Shown here in pieces: positions 1-8,539 of a DNA stretch of 44,977 nucleotides (position 1 is the stretch's first letter; each line of letters begins with the position of its first letter). A model generated the notes under the pieces. That model ran no database searches, had not been told where the DNA came from, and was given only the letters and a program-made list of their open reading frames with translations. Source of the stretch: Deltaproteobacteria bacterium. GTDB lineage: Bacteria; Lernaellota; Lernaellaia; JACKCT01. The DNA lies in the NCBI GenBank assembly GCA_020845895.1, contig JADLEX010000085.1:1-44977 (forward strand). The letters run 5' to 3'. Made by a program: the position numbers and the translations under genes.

Positions 1-1
1 C

Positions 2-640
2 GACTCGTCGGACGCGAGCGATGCGGACGATGATGCGGATGACGACGTGGAAGACGACGACACCGATGACGATGCCGACGACGAGTTCGACGATGATGCG
101 GACGACGACACGCAAACCGAGTGCGATACATGGACAGATTCGACGTCGGGACTCACGTGGATCGTCGATCCGGCAGTGACGACGCCCTATACCGGTCTCA
201 CATGGGCGGAAGCCGTTGACTTCTGCGAGTCGCTCGCATGCGACGGTTATGACGACTGGCGGCTGCCGACGATTTCGGAGCTGCGGAGCATCGTCGATGG
301 CTGTAACGCCACGAAATACGGTGGCGAGTGCGGTGTGACGGACGAGTGCCTCGACTTCGAATGCGGGTACGGGGGCGAAGAATATCATTGCACAGGATGC
401 GGAGATGGCGCCGGGCCGAGCAATGGTTGTTATATCAAAGACAACCTTGAAGCGACCTGCGATTCCGGCTCGATGCTCCGAACGTTCTGGTCGAATTCTC
501 CGGTCGAGAATGATTCCGAGCTCGAGGTGTGGGACATTGAGTTCCTGAAGGGCGGGATCAAGGATGCGCGTATCACCGACGACGATTTCGCGAACGCCCG
601 CTGCGCGCGGGGCGAGTTCGCGCCGGTCAAGGATAAATAG
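2..640 (+). CDS. Asp-rich DUF1566 (Lcl_C) domain surface protein, 3' part only
   Basis: The frame is open to the left edge of the window, so the start and any signal or lipobox lie outside. The first 37 or so visible residues are a low-complexity linker of Asp runs split by Ala or Ser (DDDADDE, DDDADDDTQ). From about residue 40 a DUF1566/Lcl_C-like domain follows: it opens with an LTWxV strand, carries DDWRLPTISELRSIVD, the classic WRLPT-x-x-EL signature, and continues with SMLRTFWSNSPV, matching the usual YWSST position, and NARCARG near the end. The domain holds many cysteines, consistent with disulfides outside the cytoplasm. DUF1566 proteins are usually exported and of unknown biochemical role; the Asp linker probably spaces the domain from the membrane. 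Naming is at the domain level only. A strong terminator follows at 668-704. Confidence 0.8.
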   Translation, partial: DSSDASDADDDADDDVEDDDTDDDADDEFDDDADDDTQTECDTWTDSTSGLTWIVDPAVTTPYTGLTWAEAVDFCESLACDGYDDWRLPTISELRSIVDGCNATKYGGECGVTDECLDFECGYGGEEYHCTGCGDGAGPSNGCYIKDNLEATCDSGSMLRTFWSNSPVENDSELEVWDIEFLKGGIKDARITDDDFANARCARGEFAPVKDK

Positions 641-667
641 CGATCACGCGGTCTGAGAAATGCGCGA

Positions 668-704
668 GCGCCGGGCGACCCGAACGTCGCCCGGCGCTTT
701 TTTT
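668..704 (+). terminator. Rho-independent terminator
   Basis: A perfect 12-bp stem (668-679 with 686-697) closes a 6-nt loop and is followed directly by seven T residues (698-704). It lies 28 nt after the stop of the DUF1566 gene and reads in the same direction, so it should end that transcript. Confidence 0.93.
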
Positions 705-848
705 GGCTCTGACGCCTGTCCCACGGCGCTGTCGCGCATCCGGATCTGGGTGGATTCGGGAGGGACCGAGCGGGTGCCCGGCACTCTCGCGCGCCGCCAC
801 GCCCCAAGCCATCGGTGCGCTGGTGCACGACGCGCGCTCGTCGCGCCC

Positions 849-877
849 GTGACACCTTCGGAAACGACGGCTAGGAT
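849..877 (+). promoter_or_regulatory. Candidate sigma70-type promoter for the DsbD-like gene
   Basis: GTGACA (849-854, 5/6 to consensus) is separated by 17 bp from TAGGAT (872-877, 4/6). The predicted transcript would begin near 884-885. This leaves room for the AGGA-type ribosome site at 900-904 and supports the ATG at 910 rather than the one at 886 as the main start. Confidence 0.45.
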
Positions 878-909
878 CGCGGCGTATGGTACCGGACATG
901 AGGATGACA

Positions 910-3204
910 ATGCGGATTCGGTCGGTGCGAGTTTTCCTGACGGTGGTGACAGTTCTCGCGATGGCCGTGGCAAGCGCCTTCGCGGCCGAGCCCGGCGCGG
1001 CGCCCGACGACCCCACGAAGCCCCACGTGCGTGCGGAGATGATTGCGGACGTGGATGCGGTCGTGCCGGGCGCGCCGCTGCGCCTCGGCGCGCGATTCGA
1101 CATCGATCCCGAGTGGCACGTCTACTGGCAGAACCCCGGCGACGCGGGAATCCCCACCGAGGCGAAGTTCGTCGCACCGGAGGGGTTCACGCTCGCGCCG
1201 ACGCGGTATCCCGCCCCCGAATTTTTCGGTGCGGGCACGCCGCTCGCCGGTTACGGCTACGAAAAAGAGGTCGTGCTCTTCGTGGATGCCGTCGCGCCCG
1301 CGCAGACCGCCGAGGCGAAGGTCACCTTCAAGGCCGAGACGAGCTGGCTCGTGTGCCGCCACACGTGCATTCCGGGTTCGGCCAACGTCGAACTCACGTT
1401 GCCGGTGAAGGCCGCGGCGGGCGCGTCGAAGCACGTGCCGCTGCTGCAAGCCGCCGCCGCGAGCGTGCCGGTCACGCTCGATACCCTCGCGGGATTCGAC
1501 GTGAAGGGAACCCTGAGCGAAGAGCGGATCGCCGCCGACCGCGATTTTTCGGCGAAGTTCGTCGTCACCGCGCCGCCGGGGGCAACCATCGCCCCGCTCG
1601 CCGCCGCGAACCGCCCCTTCCTGATTCCCGGCCCGATGACCGGTTACGAGGTGACATCGGTCGAGCCCGACGCGAAGCCCGGCGAGGCGAAGAACGCCGT
1701 TGCCGCGACGATCATGGCGAAGACGTTCCCCGGCGAGGGCGCGGACGAACGCATCGGCGGCGTGTTCCAGTTTCGGCTGACCGACGCCGCCGGATCGCGC
1801 GACATCGCGCTCTATCACGACATGCCGCTGCCGCGCGGGACCGCCGCCGCTCCCGCGCCGAGTGCCGCGCCGGTCGCGCCCATTGCCCCCGCCGCGCCCG
1901 CGCCGCTCGCGCGCGTGGCGCTGATGCTGGCGTTCGCCCTGATCGGCGGCGTGATCCTCAACATCATGCCGTGCGTGTTGCCGGTGATCTCGATCAAGAT
2001 CTTCTCGCTCGTCAAACACGCCGACTACACGCGCGCCGAGATCCGTCGCCACGGCCTCGCGTACACCGGCGGTATCGTGCTCAGTTTCGTCGTGCTCGCG
2101 ACCGTGGTAGCCGCGCTCAAGTCGAGCGGCGAGGCGGTGGGATGGGGCTTCCAGTTCCAGTCGCCGCTGTTTGTCGCGTTGCTGGCCGCGTTCGTTTTCG
2201 TCTTCGCGCTTTCGATGCTCGGCGTCTTCGAGATCGTCGGACCGGGCCGAGCCGTGGAAAAGGCCGAGCGCGTCGCCGAACACGCGACGAAGAAGATCGT
2301 CAAGGCAACGCTCCACGCCGAAGCCGACACCTCGGGCGAGGGCGTGGCCGGGTCGTTCCTATCGGGCATCTTCGCCACCGTGCTCGCGACGCCGTGCACC
2401 GCGCCGTTCTTGGGCGCGGCGCTGGGGTTCGCCTTCACGCAGCCTCTGCCGTTCATCTTCGCGACCTTCGTGATGGTCGGCCTCGGCCTCGCGCTGCCGT
2501 TCCTGCTGCTCGCCTTCGTGCCCGCGTGGACGCGCTTTTTGCCGCGCCCGGGCGACTGGATGAACACCTTCAAGGCGATCATGGGCTTTTTGCTCGTCGC
2601 CACGGTGGTCTGGCTGCTCGATGTGCTGGGGCAGCAGGTCGGTCCGTCGGGGTTGACGCGGGTGATCGGCTATCTCGCGCTGCTGTCCGTCTCGGTGTGG
2701 ATCTGGGGTCGCTGGGGCAATCTGATGCGGACTAATTCCGTGCGCCTGCGCGCGGCGGCCATCGCGGCGGCCATCGCCGTGGCGGGGGCGTTTCTGCTGC
2801 ATTTCGAGCCGTTCGCCATGGCCGGCAGCGACGCCTTCGACGGCGACGGAATCGCGTGGCAGAAATTTTCCGAGGAGAAAGTCGACCAGCTCGTGGCATC
2901 GGGGAAACCGGTCTTCATCGACTTCACCGCCGCGTGGTGCTGGACCTGCAAGGTGAACGAAAAGGCCGTGATCGAGACCGACGAGATCCGCGCGGCGCTC
3001 GAAAAACACGGATTCGCGGCGCTCAAGGGCGACTGGACGAACAAGGACCCGGCCATCACCGCATACCTCAAGCGGCATGGCCGCGCCGGGGTGCCGATGT
3101 ACGTGGTCATCTCGCCCAAATCGCCCGACGCGCCGAACGTGCTGCCCGAGGTCATCACCAAGGACATGGTACTGACAGCGCTCGCCGCGGCTGCCGGCGG
3201 CTGA
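910..3204 (+). CDS. dsbD: DsbD/ScsB-type protein-disulfide reductase
   Basis: Membrane thiol-disulfide transporter expected to pass electrons from cytoplasmic thioredoxin to periplasmic proteins. 764 residues from ATG 910, chosen because GAGGA lies 5-6 nt upstream; ATG 886 in the same frame is the alternative and adds 8 residues. A signal peptide covers residues 1 to about 25. An N-terminal DsbC-like domain (about 30-320) has the Cys pair C149/C153 in LVCRHTCIPG and the family stretch IDPEWHVYWQNPGDAG. The membrane core (about 340-620) has the two expected transmembrane cysteines, C355 in NIMPCVLP and C496 in ATPCTAPF. The C-terminal thioredoxin domain carries CWTC at 677-680. All three redox modules keep their cysteines, so the protein looks functional. 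ScsB-like and DsbD-like members are hard to separate by eye; the symbol is approximate. No redox partner gene is adjacent. Confidence 0.9.
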   Translation: MRIRSVRVFLTVVTVLAMAVASAFAAEPGAAPDDPTKPHVRAEMIADVDAVVPGAPLRLGARFDIDPEWHVYWQNPGDAGIPTEAKFVAPEGFTLAPTRYPAPEFFGAGTPLAGYGYEKEVVLFVDAVAPAQTAEAKVTFKAETSWLVCRHTCIPGSANVELTLPVKAAAGASKHVPLLQAAAASVPVTLDTLAGFDVKGTLSEERIAADRDFSAKFVVTAPPGATIAPLAAANRPFLIPGPMTGYEVTSVEPDAKPGEAKNAVAATIMAKTFPGEGADERIGGVFQFRLTDAAGSRDIALYHDMPLPRGTAAAPAPSAAPVAPIAPAAPAPLARVALMLAFALIGGVILNIMPCVLPVISIKIFSLVKHADYTRAEIRRHGLAYTGGIVLSFVVLATVVAALKSSGEAVGWGFQFQSPLFVALLAAFVFVFALSMLGVFEIVGPGRAVEKAERVAEHATKKIVKATLHAEADTSGEGVAGSFLSGIFATVLATPCTAPFLGAALGFAFTQPLPFIFATFVMVGLGLALPFLLLAFVPAWTRFLPRPGDWMNTFKAIMGFLLVATVVWLLDVLGQQVGPSGLTRVIGYLALLSVSVWIWGRWGNLMRTNSVRLRAAAIAAAIAVAGAFLLHFEPFAMAGSDAFDGDGIAWQKFSEEKVDQLVASGKPVFIDFTAAWCWTCKVNEKAVIETDEIRAALEKHGFAALKGDWTNKDPAITAYLKRHGRAGVPMYVVISPKSPDAPNVLPEVITKDMVLTALAAAAGG

Positions 3205-3231
3205 TCCACCAGACACTGATCGAAAGAGAAT

Positions 3232-3256
3232 CGGGGCGGGAAAATTCCCCGCCCCG
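3232..3256. terminator. Weak bidirectional hairpin between convergent genes
   Basis: A 9-bp GC stem (3232-3240 with 3248-3256) with a 7-nt A/T-rich loop sits in the 79-bp gap between the DsbD-like gene and the convergent Kelch gene. There is no long T tract on either side, so this is a terminator by position and shape only. Confidence 0.5.
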
Positions 3257-3283
3257 TCGAGTTTGAAGCTCGGGATCGACGCG

Positions 3284-5566
3284 TCAGCAGCCGCAGCAGC
3301 CTCCATCGTCGTCATCGTCATCGTCGCCGCCATCGTCGTCCATGGGCGTCGTGTCGTCGTCGCCGCCCGCGTCGTCGTCGCCCGTGTCGTCGTCAGCGTC
3401 ATCGTCGGTGTCGTCGTCGGAGGGTTCGGTCACGGTGATGTATTCAACCTTCTCGACCATGCCCTCGCCCCCGAGCGTCTCGACGGTCATGGTCACGGTG
3501 TAGGTTCCCGCCGCCGCGTAGGCATGCACGGCGTCCTCGCCCGCGCCGGTTTCGGTGTCACCGAAGTCCCACGTGATCGAGGTGTAGCTGCACGCGCCGA
3601 CCGGGTTGTCCGACGTAAAGGTCACGTCCACGCCGACCTCGACCTCGGTGGCATCGGCCGAGAAATCGGGAGCCGGATTCTCGCACAGCGGAAGCAGGTA
3701 GACCTCGTCCTGGTCGGTTTCGATGGTGTCGTAGTAACCGCCGATCAGGTATGCGCCCTTGCCCGGCACCACGGCGAATGCGAAGCCGTACTTGTCGATC
3801 GGCAAACGCCCCGGGTAAACCGACCAGCCCGCCTTCGTTGCGGTATCAAACACGTTGACTTCGGGCAACGCGTAGTCGTAGTTCGCATCCCCGCCGCCGA
3901 GCAGGTAGAGCTTTCCGTTGTGGGCGAAGCCGCCGCCATACTCGCGCGCGAAGGACTGCTCGCCTTCGATCGTATCCCAACTGTCATCGGCGATGTCGTA
4001 GACGAATACATCCCCCGTCGGAGCGCCGCCGTCGAAGTCGTTGTCGTATCCGCCGAAGGCGTACAGGAATCCATCCACGGCCTCGAGCTGCATCGAACCG
4101 TTCAGCCCCGACGTGGGCAGGTCGGCGAGTTCGTCCCATGAATCGGCGTCCGGGTCGTACGCAATCAGCTTCTTGTTGTCGCCATCCGCGCAGGCGATGT
4201 AGAGGAGCCCGTCCCAGACCGCGCTGTCGCCGTTGTTCGCATCGGTGAATCCCGTCGGCATGGGGGCCAGGCCCATATCCCAGCTGTCGGATCCGAAGTC
4301 GTATGCCCAGAGGGTCTCGGTGGAATTTTTGCCAGGAACGTAAAGCACGCCGTCGATCACCTCGGCCAGATGTTCGTCCGTCGGCTCCGGCAGCGAGAAA
4401 TCGGCCGTATCCCAAGAATCCGCCTCGGGGTCGTAGACGAGCACATCGTCGGTCTGGTTGGCGCTGTCGATATCGATGCCGCCGATCAGGTAAACCAGGC
4501 CGTTGTGATAGACGGCGGGGGCGTACGCCATTGGATCGGGCAAAGGTTCGACGTCATAAGCGTTTGCCGAAGCACTCGTCGTGAACGTCCGTGTAGCCTT
4601 CGCCGCGCCCGATTTCTGCTCGGTGATGCTGATTTCGAAGGTGTCCGCGTCGCCAAGCTGCGCGTCGGCGGGAATGTCCACCTCCACTTCCACGTCGAAA
4701 TAGCCGCCGGCGGGCACGGTGATCTCGTCGTCCGACAGGTCGGCACCCCAGTCGCCCGCCGTGACCGCCACGTCATAGGTCGCGCTCGTCGCGGTTACGC
4801 CGCCGAATTCCGCCACGCGGAGGACGTGCGTGAACGTCCTGCCCGCCGTGCCGGCGCTTTGCTCGAGGTTCACCGACGTCACGCCCAGGTCCCCGCTCGC
4901 CGTGAACAGCACCGCGTCGCCCTCGTTCACCCACAGGCGGTTGTAGTCCGACGGCGTCAGCCACGATTCGCCCGCCGTGGATTCGATTCCCACGAGGCCG
5001 GGGTAGGGACTGATGTCCATGTTGTCCCACTGGGTCAGGATGTCGTTGCTGGTTTCGTACAGGATGACCTGCGCGTCCATGAGGTTTTCTTCGATGTCGT
5101 AGCTCTGCCACAGGTTCGTGAACTGGACGACCAGCATCCGGTTGGGCGCGGAGCCCACGGTCTTGTACTCGATCAGACCGTTCGTCGGCGCGCCGGCATA
5201 GACGGCCCTGTCGCCGGCGAAGACCGCGATCCAATCGTAGTAGTCCGCCGTCTGGAAGTCGTTGTACGTGACGTGTCCGGACGTCGTGGCGTCGAACGTG
5301 ATGTAGCCGTTCGTCGAAACATAGAACTCCGTGAAGTCCTGTCCGTAAAACGAAAACGTGAATCCGATCGGAAATGGTCCGTACTCTTCGTCGTCCTGGT
5401 TCGCGAGCGTGTCCGTGGCCCCGCTCATGCTCTGCCAGTCGAATGTCGCCTCGTCGTCGGCCCGATAGCCGCCGCCGTCCGGGCCCCAGACCGTCGCGCC
5501 CGCGGGCGACGCAGCCAGCGCCGCGATCGCAAGGAGCGCGGCAAAAACCAAACCTCGCCACTTCAT
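3284..5566 (-). CDS. Secreted Kelch-repeat/PKD protein with Asp-rich tail ending GGCCGC
   Basis: 760 residues from an ATG preceded by GGAGG at a spacing of about 6; an in-frame ATG at 5653 lacks such a site. A signal peptide (MKWRGLVFAALLAIAALA...) covers residues 1-24. Residues 25-240 form an Asn/Gly-rich beta domain (VSTNGYITFD), then a beta-sandwich to about 345. Residues 350-630 hold repeated Kelch-like blades (NGLVYLIGGID, HNGKLYLLGGG, GFLYAFGGYD). A PKD domain follows (WDFGDTETG and the YTVTMTV strand). The last 48 or so residues are Asp triplets ending DDDDGGCCGC. It is probably a surface or secreted carbohydrate- or protein-binding protein; no enzyme motif is seen. The C-terminal GGCCGC recurs in the unrelated secreted protein at 25125-26999. 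It starts 238 bp from the divergent lipoprotein at 5805. Confidence 0.88.
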   Translation of the reverse strand: MKWRGLVFAALLAIAALAASPAGATVWGPDGGGYRADDEATFDWQSMSGATDTLANQDDEEYGPFPIGFTFSFYGQDFTEFYVSTNGYITFDATTSGHVTYNDFQTADYYDWIAVFAGDRAVYAGAPTNGLIEYKTVGSAPNRMLVVQFTNLWQSYDIEENLMDAQVILYETSNDILTQWDNMDISPYPGLVGIESTAGESWLTPSDYNRLWVNEGDAVLFTASGDLGVTSVNLEQSAGTAGRTFTHVLRVAEFGGVTATSATYDVAVTAGDWGADLSDDEITVPAGGYFDVEVEVDIPADAQLGDADTFEISITEQKSGAAKATRTFTTSASANAYDVEPLPDPMAYAPAVYHNGLVYLIGGIDIDSANQTDDVLVYDPEADSWDTADFSLPEPTDEHLAEVIDGVLYVPGKNSTETLWAYDFGSDSWDMGLAPMPTGFTDANNGDSAVWDGLLYIACADGDNKKLIAYDPDADSWDELADLPTSGLNGSMQLEAVDGFLYAFGGYDNDFDGGAPTGDVFVYDIADDSWDTIEGEQSFAREYGGGFAHNGKLYLLGGGDANYDYALPEVNVFDTATKAGWSVYPGRLPIDKYGFAFAVVPGKGAYLIGGYYDTIETDQDEVYLLPLCENPAPDFSADATEVEVGVDVTFTSDNPVGACSYTSITWDFGDTETGAGEDAVHAYAAAGTYTVTMTVETLGGEGMVEKVEYITVTEPSDDDTDDDADDDTGDDDAGGDDDTTPMDDDGGDDDDDDDGGCCGC

Positions 5567-5654
5567 GGTGTGCCTCCGCAATTGAGTTGTCGAATCGAGC
5601 GTGATTCTCGCATTTCGTGTGTCAGATGTCCAATATTTTCTTCGAAGATGCACT

Positions 5655-5671
5655 ATTAACGTTCAGTTAAT
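5655..5671. promoter_or_regulatory. Inverted repeat, possible operator between divergent surface-protein genes
   Basis: ATTAAC-5 nt-GTTAAT forms a perfect 6-bp dyad in an A/T-rich patch of an otherwise GC-rich sequence. It is centred about 97 bp from the Kelch start and 142 bp from the lipoprotein start, the kind of place where a shared regulator could bind. No cognate regulator is adjacent. Confidence 0.3.
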
Positions 5672-5708
5672 TTGTTCATGCCCACGAAATCTCGACGGAA
5701 ATTTCTTG

Positions 5709-5737
5709 TTGACGCGTGGCGGCCTCGGGACTAACTT
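5709..5737 (+). promoter_or_regulatory. Candidate promoter for the Asp-rich lipoprotein
   Basis: TTGACG (5709-5714) and TAACTT (5732-5737) are 17 bp apart and 67 bp upstream of the ATG at 5805. The -35 is good (5/6) and the -10 weak (3/6). Confidence 0.3.
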
Positions 5738-5804
5738 CCCACTCCTGCGTCCCTCGAAACCTGCCGTGGCGGTCACGCAGGGCGGGACGGAACGGGAGTT
5801 GGAA

Positions 5805-6767
5805 ATGTGGTTTCGCATGCCGTTGGCGTGGTGTGTCGCGGTTCTGTTCCTGGTTTCGGGGTCGGTGGGTTGCGGCGGCGACGATGACGACGACTCCGCC
5901 GATGACGACGCGGCGGACGACGATGCCGCGGATGACGACGCAGGTGATGACGATGCCGATGACGATGCCGCCGACGACGACACGGGCGATGACGATGCGG
6001 GCGTCGATATCGAGAATCTCGACGTGGGGACCTGTTCCCCGGAAAAGGCGCCCCCCGATCCGACGGTCGATCCTTTCGACATCGTGGAGATCGACTGGGA
6101 AGGCGGCGTGCTGACCGTGCACCGCTTCGGGGCCATCGTGAACTGCGGCATGGGAAGTCCCGAAAACGAGGACTGGGAAGTGACGGTCGAGGTCGACATC
6201 GACGGCCAGAACCTGACCGTGAACGAGGACTACGGCGGCATGCTGGCCGACTGCGTGTGTGCGGTGGACTTGAGCTACGACATCGTGGGCATTCCCCCGG
6301 GCGAATACGCATTCACGCATGAGGGCATCACCGAAAGCGGCGCAAAGGCCGGTCTCGGCGGCAACATCGCGGCGCTCGACCTGACGCTCGACGACGGCGA
6401 GGACTGGCAGTGGGGAGTGCCGCTGGTCGACACGATCACGGGCAATCAGCTTCAAGGTCCAATCCCAACCGGAGATTCGTTCACGTTCACCGTATCCCCG
6501 TGCTTTTTGGAGGACAAAACCTCGGTGCAGGTGAGCCACCGCGTGGGCTGGACCGAGGCGAGCGAAGACGGCGTGTGGATGATCGTCCATGACCGCCGCG
6601 ACCTCGACACCCCGGGCGACCGCGGTGACGTGTGCATCCTTTTCGACTACACGATCGACGAGGGCCTCGACGCGGGCGAATACACGTTCTTCGCGCCGTC
6701 ATTCGACTTCCGCGAATCGGACGAATTCTACCTCTATGAGCGCTCGAATCCGGTCGTGGTGGAGTAA
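5805..6767 (+). CDS. Asp-rich lipoprotein of unknown function
   Basis: 320 residues from ATG 5805, which has GGGAG about 6 nt upstream; the frame is open further upstream but without a ribosome site. MWFRMPLAWCVAVLFLVSG followed by SVGCGG is a lipoprotein signal; the -1 Gly and Cys fit, the rest of the lipobox is loose. Right after the Cys comes a spacer of about 45 residues built from DDD blocks separated by AA, AG, A or TG. The globular part (about 70-320) has several paired cysteines, for example NCGMG, DCVCAVD and PCFLED, and many beta-like stretches; I recognise no family. The layout suggests an outer-membrane or cell-surface lipoprotein whose domain is held off the membrane by an acidic, possibly Ca-binding, linker. 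Function unknown. Confidence 0.8.
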   Translation: MWFRMPLAWCVAVLFLVSGSVGCGGDDDDDSADDDAADDDAADDDAGDDDADDDAADDDTGDDDAGVDIENLDVGTCSPEKAPPDPTVDPFDIVEIDWEGGVLTVHRFGAIVNCGMGSPENEDWEVTVEVDIDGQNLTVNEDYGGMLADCVCAVDLSYDIVGIPPGEYAFTHEGITESGAKAGLGGNIAALDLTLDDGEDWQWGVPLVDTITGNQLQGPIPTGDSFTFTVSPCFLEDKTSVQVSHRVGWTEASEDGVWMIVHDRRDLDTPGDRGDVCILFDYTIDEGLDAGEYTFFAPSFDFRESDEFYLYERSNPVVVE

Positions 6768-6771
6768 GCGG

Positions 6772-6849
6772 GGTTATTGGTTTTTGGATTCCGGTTTTTG
6801 GTCCGGAGTCCGTGGCCTAAACCTCAAGCCTCAAGCCGCAGGCGCCAAG
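6772..6849. repeat. Two arrays of 7-bp tandem repeats
   Basis: 6772-6806 reads as five consecutive heptamers: GGTTATT, GGTTTTT, GGATTCC, GGTTTTT, GGTCCGG. 6822-6849 reads as four: CCTCAAG, CCTCAAG, CCGCAGG, CGCCAAG. They fill the gap between the lipoprotein and the convergent LEA-type gene. Part of the first array (6786-6794 with 6803-6811) can also fold as a hairpin with one G-T pair. Similar heptamer arrays occur at 14309-14336 and 15930-15957. Confidence 0.65.
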
Positions 6850-6853
6850 CCCT

Positions 6854-7303
6854 TCACCACTTGAGCACGCCGCTGTCGGAGATCGGCAGCGTCATGTCGC
6901 CGATGGGCGTGTCGATCGTCACCTCGCCCTTGAGCGTGTAGTTCACGCGACGATTGAGGGCGGCGGCGAGTCCGGCCGCGGCCAGGTCCGACGGTGTGAT
7001 GCGCGCGGGCAGGTCGACGCGCGTCTTGCTCTTGGCTTTGATCTCGAAGTCCTTCCTGACCTTCTCCTCGATGACCTTCACGCCTTCGGCGAAGACCGTG
7101 TAACGGACCTCGGTGACCTTCGCGCCCACGGAATTGGGATTGTCGATCTCGACCGTGAACGTCGTCTTGATCCGCTCCACGGACGCGCTGTCGATCCGCG
7201 CGTCCACGAGGCGGGTCTGCGGCTCCTGAAACGACGCCGAGCATGCCGCCAGCAACGCCAACATCGCCGAAACCATCACCGATCGCCAACGTGGATTGAG
7301 CAT
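6854..7303 (-). CDS. LEA-type-2 (WHy-like) lipoprotein
   Basis: 149 residues. Start ATG 7303 has an AGGA-type site about 8 nt upstream. MLNPRWRSVMVSAMLALLAACS is a lipoprotein signal with a canonical LAAC lipobox at residue 21. The mature part matches the LEA type 2/LEA14 fold: TTFTVEIDNPNSVGAKV with the NPN core motif, then VRYTVFAEG and a lysine/arginine-rich basic strand, ending in a glycine-poor beta strand (TLKGEVTIDTPIGDM). Bacterial members are small desiccation-associated or envelope proteins of unclear function. It lies head to head with the SGNH gene (48 bp between starts) and convergent with the Asp-rich lipoprotein. Family call is firm, role is not. Confidence 0.85.
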   Translation of the reverse strand: MLNPRWRSVMVSAMLALLAACSASFQEPQTRLVDARIDSASVERIKTTFTVEIDNPNSVGAKVTEVRYTVFAEGVKVIEEKVRKDFEIKAKSKTRVDLPARITPSDLAAAGLAAALNRRVNYTLKGEVTIDTPIGDMTLPISDSGVLKW

Positions 7304-7351
7304 GCGCGCATCCTGACCTAAGATCGGCGTGGGTTCAATCCGCTCACGCTC

Positions 7352-8539
7352 ATGCGCAACGACAACACGGCGAACATCAGCCGCCCCATGGCGGCGCTGG
7401 GTTGGTATCACCGGCAGGTCCGGGCCATGCGGCCTTGGCGCGTGTGCCTCATTGCGTTCGCGCTGCTCTTGATCCTCGATGTGCGCGTTCGCCGAATCGA
7501 ATCCGTCCCCGACCTCGTGTATCGCAACGAGACCCGCCACCAAGCGGCGACGCCGTACATGCTCGCGCGCATGCGCTCGGGCACGCCGTCCATCGCGTTT
7601 CTGGGCGATTCGGTCATGCAGGGGCTCGTGACGACGCCGCCCAATCGGACGGCCGCGGTGCTGATCCAAAACCAGCTTCGGGCGAACGGATTCGACGTGA
7701 CGGGTTTCAACCTTTCGTCGATGGGCGCGCAGATGGGCGACCACTACGCCGTGGGCGTGGGCGCCATGCGCAACGGCGCGGACGCGCTCGTGGTGTCGAT
7801 CCACTACAAACTCTTCAGTTCGCACCCGATGTTCGCCAATCCGCTGCGTTATAAGCAGACGGCGTTTTATCTGCGCGACGAACCGGATCTCGGACCGGCG
7901 CTGGCGAAGCTCGGCGTCTCGCCGAAGGAATGGCTGGCGATCCGCGTGCGCGGCAATCTCGCCAACGTCTGGGGGCTCTACCGTTATCGCGGTCTGCTCT
8001 CCCAGGTTGTCACCGGGTCGTACGACAACCCGCTCGTGCAGATCGAGGACCGCTGGGCGAAGCAACTCGGCGTCGTGATCGAGTCCGATCCCGGGCGCAA
8101 CATCCTGCGCGCGCTCGAAGCCCGCGACCGCGACCGCGAAAACCTGTGGATGGACATGTTGAAAGCCCATCACGACGCCGAGCGCGAGGTCTTCGGCCAG
8201 ATGGCGATCAACCGGTACAACGACCACCTGGCGATGCTCGTGCGTCTCGCGAAGAGAGCGAAGAAGAATCGCGTGCCGATGCTCATGTACTACACGCCGC
8301 AGAACCGGCGGCTGATCGACCGCGAGAATTACTTCAACTGGGAAAATTTCGCGTACTTTCAGCGCAAGCTGGCCGAGGCGGTCGAGGGGACGGATATCCG
8401 CGTCGCCGACATGACCGATGCGGTTCCGGCGGAGCACTTCACCGATTCCGACCACATCACGCGCCGCGGCCACGAGATCCTGGCGGCGGAGATGTACCCG
8501 CACATCGAAGCGATGTGGAAAGAGGCGTCGGACCGATGA
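7352..8539 (+). CDS. SGNH/GDSL-type, DltD/AlgX-like acyltransfer partner protein
   Basis: 395 residues with one N-terminal signal anchor (about 29-45, WRVCLIAFALLLILDV). An SGNH-hydrolase-like exported domain follows: block I is FLGDSVMQG with nucleophile Ser87, and the C-terminal Asp-His block is DSDHITRRGH with D365 and H368. Other family features are FNLSSMGAQ and LMYYTPQN. Its stop overlaps the start of the MBOAT gene by ATGA (8536-8539), so the two are translationally coupled. MBOAT plus SGNH proteins usually work together: the MBOAT moves an acyl group across the membrane and the SGNH protein transfers it to a cell-wall or exopolysaccharide hydroxyl. The true substrate cannot be told from sequence because no polysaccharide locus is adjacent. 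The start lacks a clear ribosome site, so a start slightly downstream is possible. Confidence 0.85.
   Translation: MRNDNTANISRPMAALGWYHRQVRAMRPWRVCLIAFALLLILDVRVRRIESVPDLVYRNETRHQAATPYMLARMRSGTPSIAFLGDSVMQGLVTTPPNRTAAVLIQNQLRANGFDVTGFNLSSMGAQMGDHYAVGVGAMRNGADALVVSIHYKLFSSHPMFANPLRYKQTAFYLRDEPDLGPALAKLGVSPKEWLAIRVRGNLANVWGLYRYRGLLSQVVTGSYDNPLVQIEDRWAKQLGVVIESDPGRNILRALEARDRDRENLWMDMLKAHHDAEREVFGQMAINRYNDHLAMLVRLAKRAKKNRVPMLMYYTPQNRRLIDRENYFNWENFAYFQRKLAEAVEGTDIRVADMTDAVPAEHFTDSDHITRRGHEILAAEMYPHIEAMWKEASDR

Noticed and set aside
871-2316. A 481-codon minus-strand open frame
   Set aside because: It is antisense to the DsbD-like gene.
4370-5659. A 429-codon open frame on the plus strand
   Set aside because: It lies antisense to the Kelch gene, which has a signal peptide, blades and PKD. 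The translation is composed of Arg/Val-rich low-complexity text with no domain; long shadow frames are expected at this GC content.
7325-7345. T-loop-like GGTTCAATCC as part of a tRNA
   Set aside because: The flanking 5-bp arm does not pair, and no acceptor stem or anticodon arm can be built around it.
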